The notes beneath the pieces were generated by a model that was given only the letters and a program-made list of their open reading frames with translations, did no database searches and was not told where the DNA came from. DNA of 6,518 nt, taken from positions 1 through 6,518 of the forward strand of contig CAKPAV010000099.1 in NCBI GenBank assembly GCA_934133115.1, written 5' to 3'. Shown here piece after piece: positions 5,362 to 6,518 of the stretch (position 1 is its first letter; each line of letters starts with the position of its first letter). The DNA is from an uncultured Bacilli bacterium. Lineage in GTDB: Bacteria > Bacillota_I > Bacilli_A > RFN20 > CAG-826. Made by a program: the position numbers and the translations under genes.

Positions 5362-5808
5362 CTAAGCTTTTTGATTATTAAAGTCATCTTTATGTTCACA
5401 GAAATCGTATCTATCAAATGCTACTTTAGCGCATGCTAAGCGCACTAAGCGGCGAATTTCTTCAGGAATAAAGGCACGAATCTCTTCTGAATTATAACCA
5501 ATTTGAATTTTATTATCGTCAACTATTATTGGCCTTTTTAAGACTGTCGGATTATCTAAAATAAATCTTACTAATTGACTCATCGACATTTTTTCCAAAT
5601 CATAATTACCTTCTTTCATAATTTTTGATTTAGTAGAAATAATATCTTCGGTACCATTTTCTGATTTCTCAAGAATTTCATAAATGTCTTTTTCATTTAA
5701 AGAAGTAGAAAAAATACTCTTTTCGACATATTCAATTTTATGATCTTCAAACCACTTTTTGACTTTGCGGCAAGAAGAGCAACTTGGTGATGTATAAATC
5801 TTTATCAT
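5362..5808 (-). CDS. spx: Spx-family RNA polymerase-binding redox regulator
   Basis: Spx is an ArsC-like protein that binds the RNA polymerase alpha C-terminal domain and reprograms transcription under disulfide stress. The 148-residue product begins MIKIYTSPSCSSCRKVKKWF, with the redox CxxC at Cys10 and Cys13. It keeps NGTEDIISTKSK (51-62, including Gly52), RPII (92-95) and QIGYNSEEIRAFIPEEIR (102-119), all characteristic of Spx rather than arsenate reductase. It is about 17 residues longer than B. subtilis Spx (131), with the tail AFDRYDFCEHKDDFNNQKA containing an extra Cys. Position 47, Arg in B. subtilis Spx, is Glu here. Start is ATG 5808 with AGGAG (minus sense of 5817-5821) 8 nt upstream; a GTG at 5817 overlaps that site. 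Stop is TAG. A TTGACT (minus sense of 5845-5850) could be a -35, but no matching -10 is evident. Confidence 0.88.
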   Translation of the reverse strand: MIKIYTSPSCSSCRKVKKWFEDHKIEYVEKSIFSTSLNEKDIYEILEKSENGTEDIISTKSKIMKEGNYDLEKMSMSQLVRFILDNPTVLKRPIIVDDNKIQIGYNSEEIRAFIPEEIRRLVRLACAKVAFDRYDFCEHKDDFNNQKA

Positions 5809-5885
5809 TCTATCCACTCCTTACGCTTTATTTTAAAGAAATTAAGTCAATTAAACAATACTTTTTTACTTTTTTTAGAATAATT

Positions 5886-6137
5886 TTAAATATTATCTTT
5901 CTTCTTTTTTAAATAGTTAGAAAGTTTATTCCATAATTTATTGCAAAATAAACTTATAGCCATTAAAATAACTCCTGTGGGTAACAAATAGAAAACTTTG
6001 GAAGATAGCAAATATCCTAAAAACTCAAAAACATTATACCCATAATTTAAAAGTGTAATATCAATAACAAAAAACACGCAACCTATCGTAGCTAATAATA
6101 AGCCAATAGAAAATAGACTAATTCGATAAAAATACAT
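5886..6137 (-). CDS. Small two-helix membrane protein of unknown function
   Basis: The 83-residue product has two predicted transmembrane segments, about 6-28 (SLFSIGLLLATIGCVFFVID) and 47-66 (KVFYLLPTGVILMAISLFC). They are joined by a short loop rich in Tyr and Asn and followed by a strongly basic tail (NKLWNKLSNYLKKKK). The Lys-rich C terminus suggests it faces the cytoplasm, giving an N-in/C-in hairpin. No family is recognised. ATG 6137 has a weak ribosome binding site, GGTGA (minus sense of 6142-6146), 4 nt upstream. The stop is TAA, 77 bp before spx on the same strand. No convincing terminator lies between them, so read-through into spx is possible. It is divergent from the HAD gene. Confidence 0.65.
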   Translation of the reverse strand: MYFYRISLFSIGLLLATIGCVFFVIDITLLNYGYNVFEFLGYLLSSKVFYLLPTGVILMAISLFCNKLWNKLSNYLKKKKDNI

Positions 6138-6195
6138 AATATCACCATTAGAAATTATGCAAATATAACAAATATTAGAAAGGAAAAATTAAAAT

Positions 6196-6518
6196 ATGGA
6201 AAAATACTTAATCGCACTAGACCTAGATGGAACATTACTAAATAGCAAGAAAGAAATATGCTCTGATACTTTAAATTATCTTCACCATTTAGATAGTTTA
6301 GGTCACATCATTGTTATTGCTACTGGAAGACCAATTCGTTCAATCAAAAGATATTATGATGAATTAAATCTCCACTCTCCTATTATTTGCTATAATGGCG
6401 CAAATATTATATCTCCTAATGATATGGCATTTAAAGAAGTTAATTTTGCCTTTCCTAAAGAAATAATTAAACAAATTTATAATGATGTTGGGCCAAAATA
6501 TATTGAAAATGTTTTATG
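6196..6518 (+). CDS. Cof-type HAD-IIB phosphatase, 5' part only
   Basis: The 107 visible residues are the N-terminal part of a haloacid dehalogenase superfamily phosphatase; the rest runs off the window. Motif I is ALDLDGTLL (7-15), with nucleophile Asp9 and general acid/base Asp11. Motif II is IATGRP (41-46), with the Thr that positions the phosphoryl group. CYNGANI (66-72) is typical of the Cof/YkrA-type group, which place their cap (type IIB) after this point. These enzymes dephosphorylate sugar phosphates, flavin precursors or other small metabolites; the substrate cannot be told from this portion. ATG 6196 has GAAAGGA (6178-6184) 11 nt upstream. TATAAC at 6164-6169 could be its -10 box, without a clear -35. 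A full-length protein of about 260-290 residues would be expected. Confidence 0.9.
   Translation, partial: MEKYLIALDLDGTLLNSKKEICSDTLNYLHHLDSLGHIIVIATGRPIRSIKRYYDELNLHSPIICYNGANIISPNDMAFKEVNFAFPKEIIKQIYNDVGPKYIENVL

Noticed and set aside
5362..5808. Arsenate reductase (ArsC) for the Spx-like gene
   Set aside because: The ArsC-like fold is shared, but the N-terminal CxxC, ISTKSK, GYN-EEIR-F-P pattern is that of Spx.
5818..5885. A terminator between the small membrane protein gene and spx
   Set aside because: Only a 5-bp AT stem near the stop codon and A/T runs in the wrong orientation are seen; not enough to call a terminator on the minus strand.

Overview
The window is AT-rich and carries ten or eleven compact, housekeeping-type bacterial genes. 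The protein families point to a low-GC Firmicute in or near the Bacilli, or a Mollicutes/Erysipelotrichia-like lineage: RNase J1 with the C-terminal RRPMI(I/L)P signature, a type-2 peptide deformylase with EGCLS, Spx, a YjbK-like CYTH protein, a Bacillus-like NAD kinase and a YjcZ-like tiny membrane protein. Shine-Dalgarno sequences are strong and leaders short. Every tryptophan checked is TGG, and TAA, TAG and TGA all appear as likely stops, so the standard bacterial code (table 11) is favoured over the Mycoplasma code. The species cannot be named from the sequence.

Layout. Positions 1-768 (+): the 3' end of a Tyr/Asn/Gly-rich tiny membrane protein, a strong terminator, then def. Positions 769-3132 (+): a leader containing promoter-like elements and a 10-bp inverted repeat, then rnjA and maf only 2 nt apart. 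Positions 3133-3470 (+): a hairpin that serves as the maf terminator and buries the ribosome binding site of a small Tyr/Asn/Gln-rich, coat-like protein. Positions 3482-4678 (-): nadK followed 4 nt later by a membrane-anchored, apparently non-phosphorylatable EIIB-like domain; this pair converges on the coat-like gene across a bidirectional terminator. Positions 4679-5336 (+): a CYTH/triphosphatase gene divergent from nadK. Positions 5362-6137 (-): an Spx-family regulator, sharing a bidirectional terminator with the CYTH gene, and a small two-helix membrane protein. Positions 6196-6518 (+): the start of a Cof-type HAD phosphatase, cut by the window edge.

The genes are mostly basic cell maintenance: nascent protein deformylation, mRNA turnover, nucleotide pool cleaning, NADP synthesis and thiol-stress control. 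From memory of B. subtilis, def, rnjA and a Cof-type HAD gene are neighbours there, and the yjbK-nadF-spx region is also one neighbourhood, so the window looks like two compacted ancestral blocks. No mobile element, CRISPR array, tRNA or rRNA was seen, and no gene-free stretch exceeds about 145 bases. The most unusual items are the EIIB-like protein lacking its phosphorylated cysteine and the repeated nesting of promoters and ribosome binding sites inside terminator-like hairpins.
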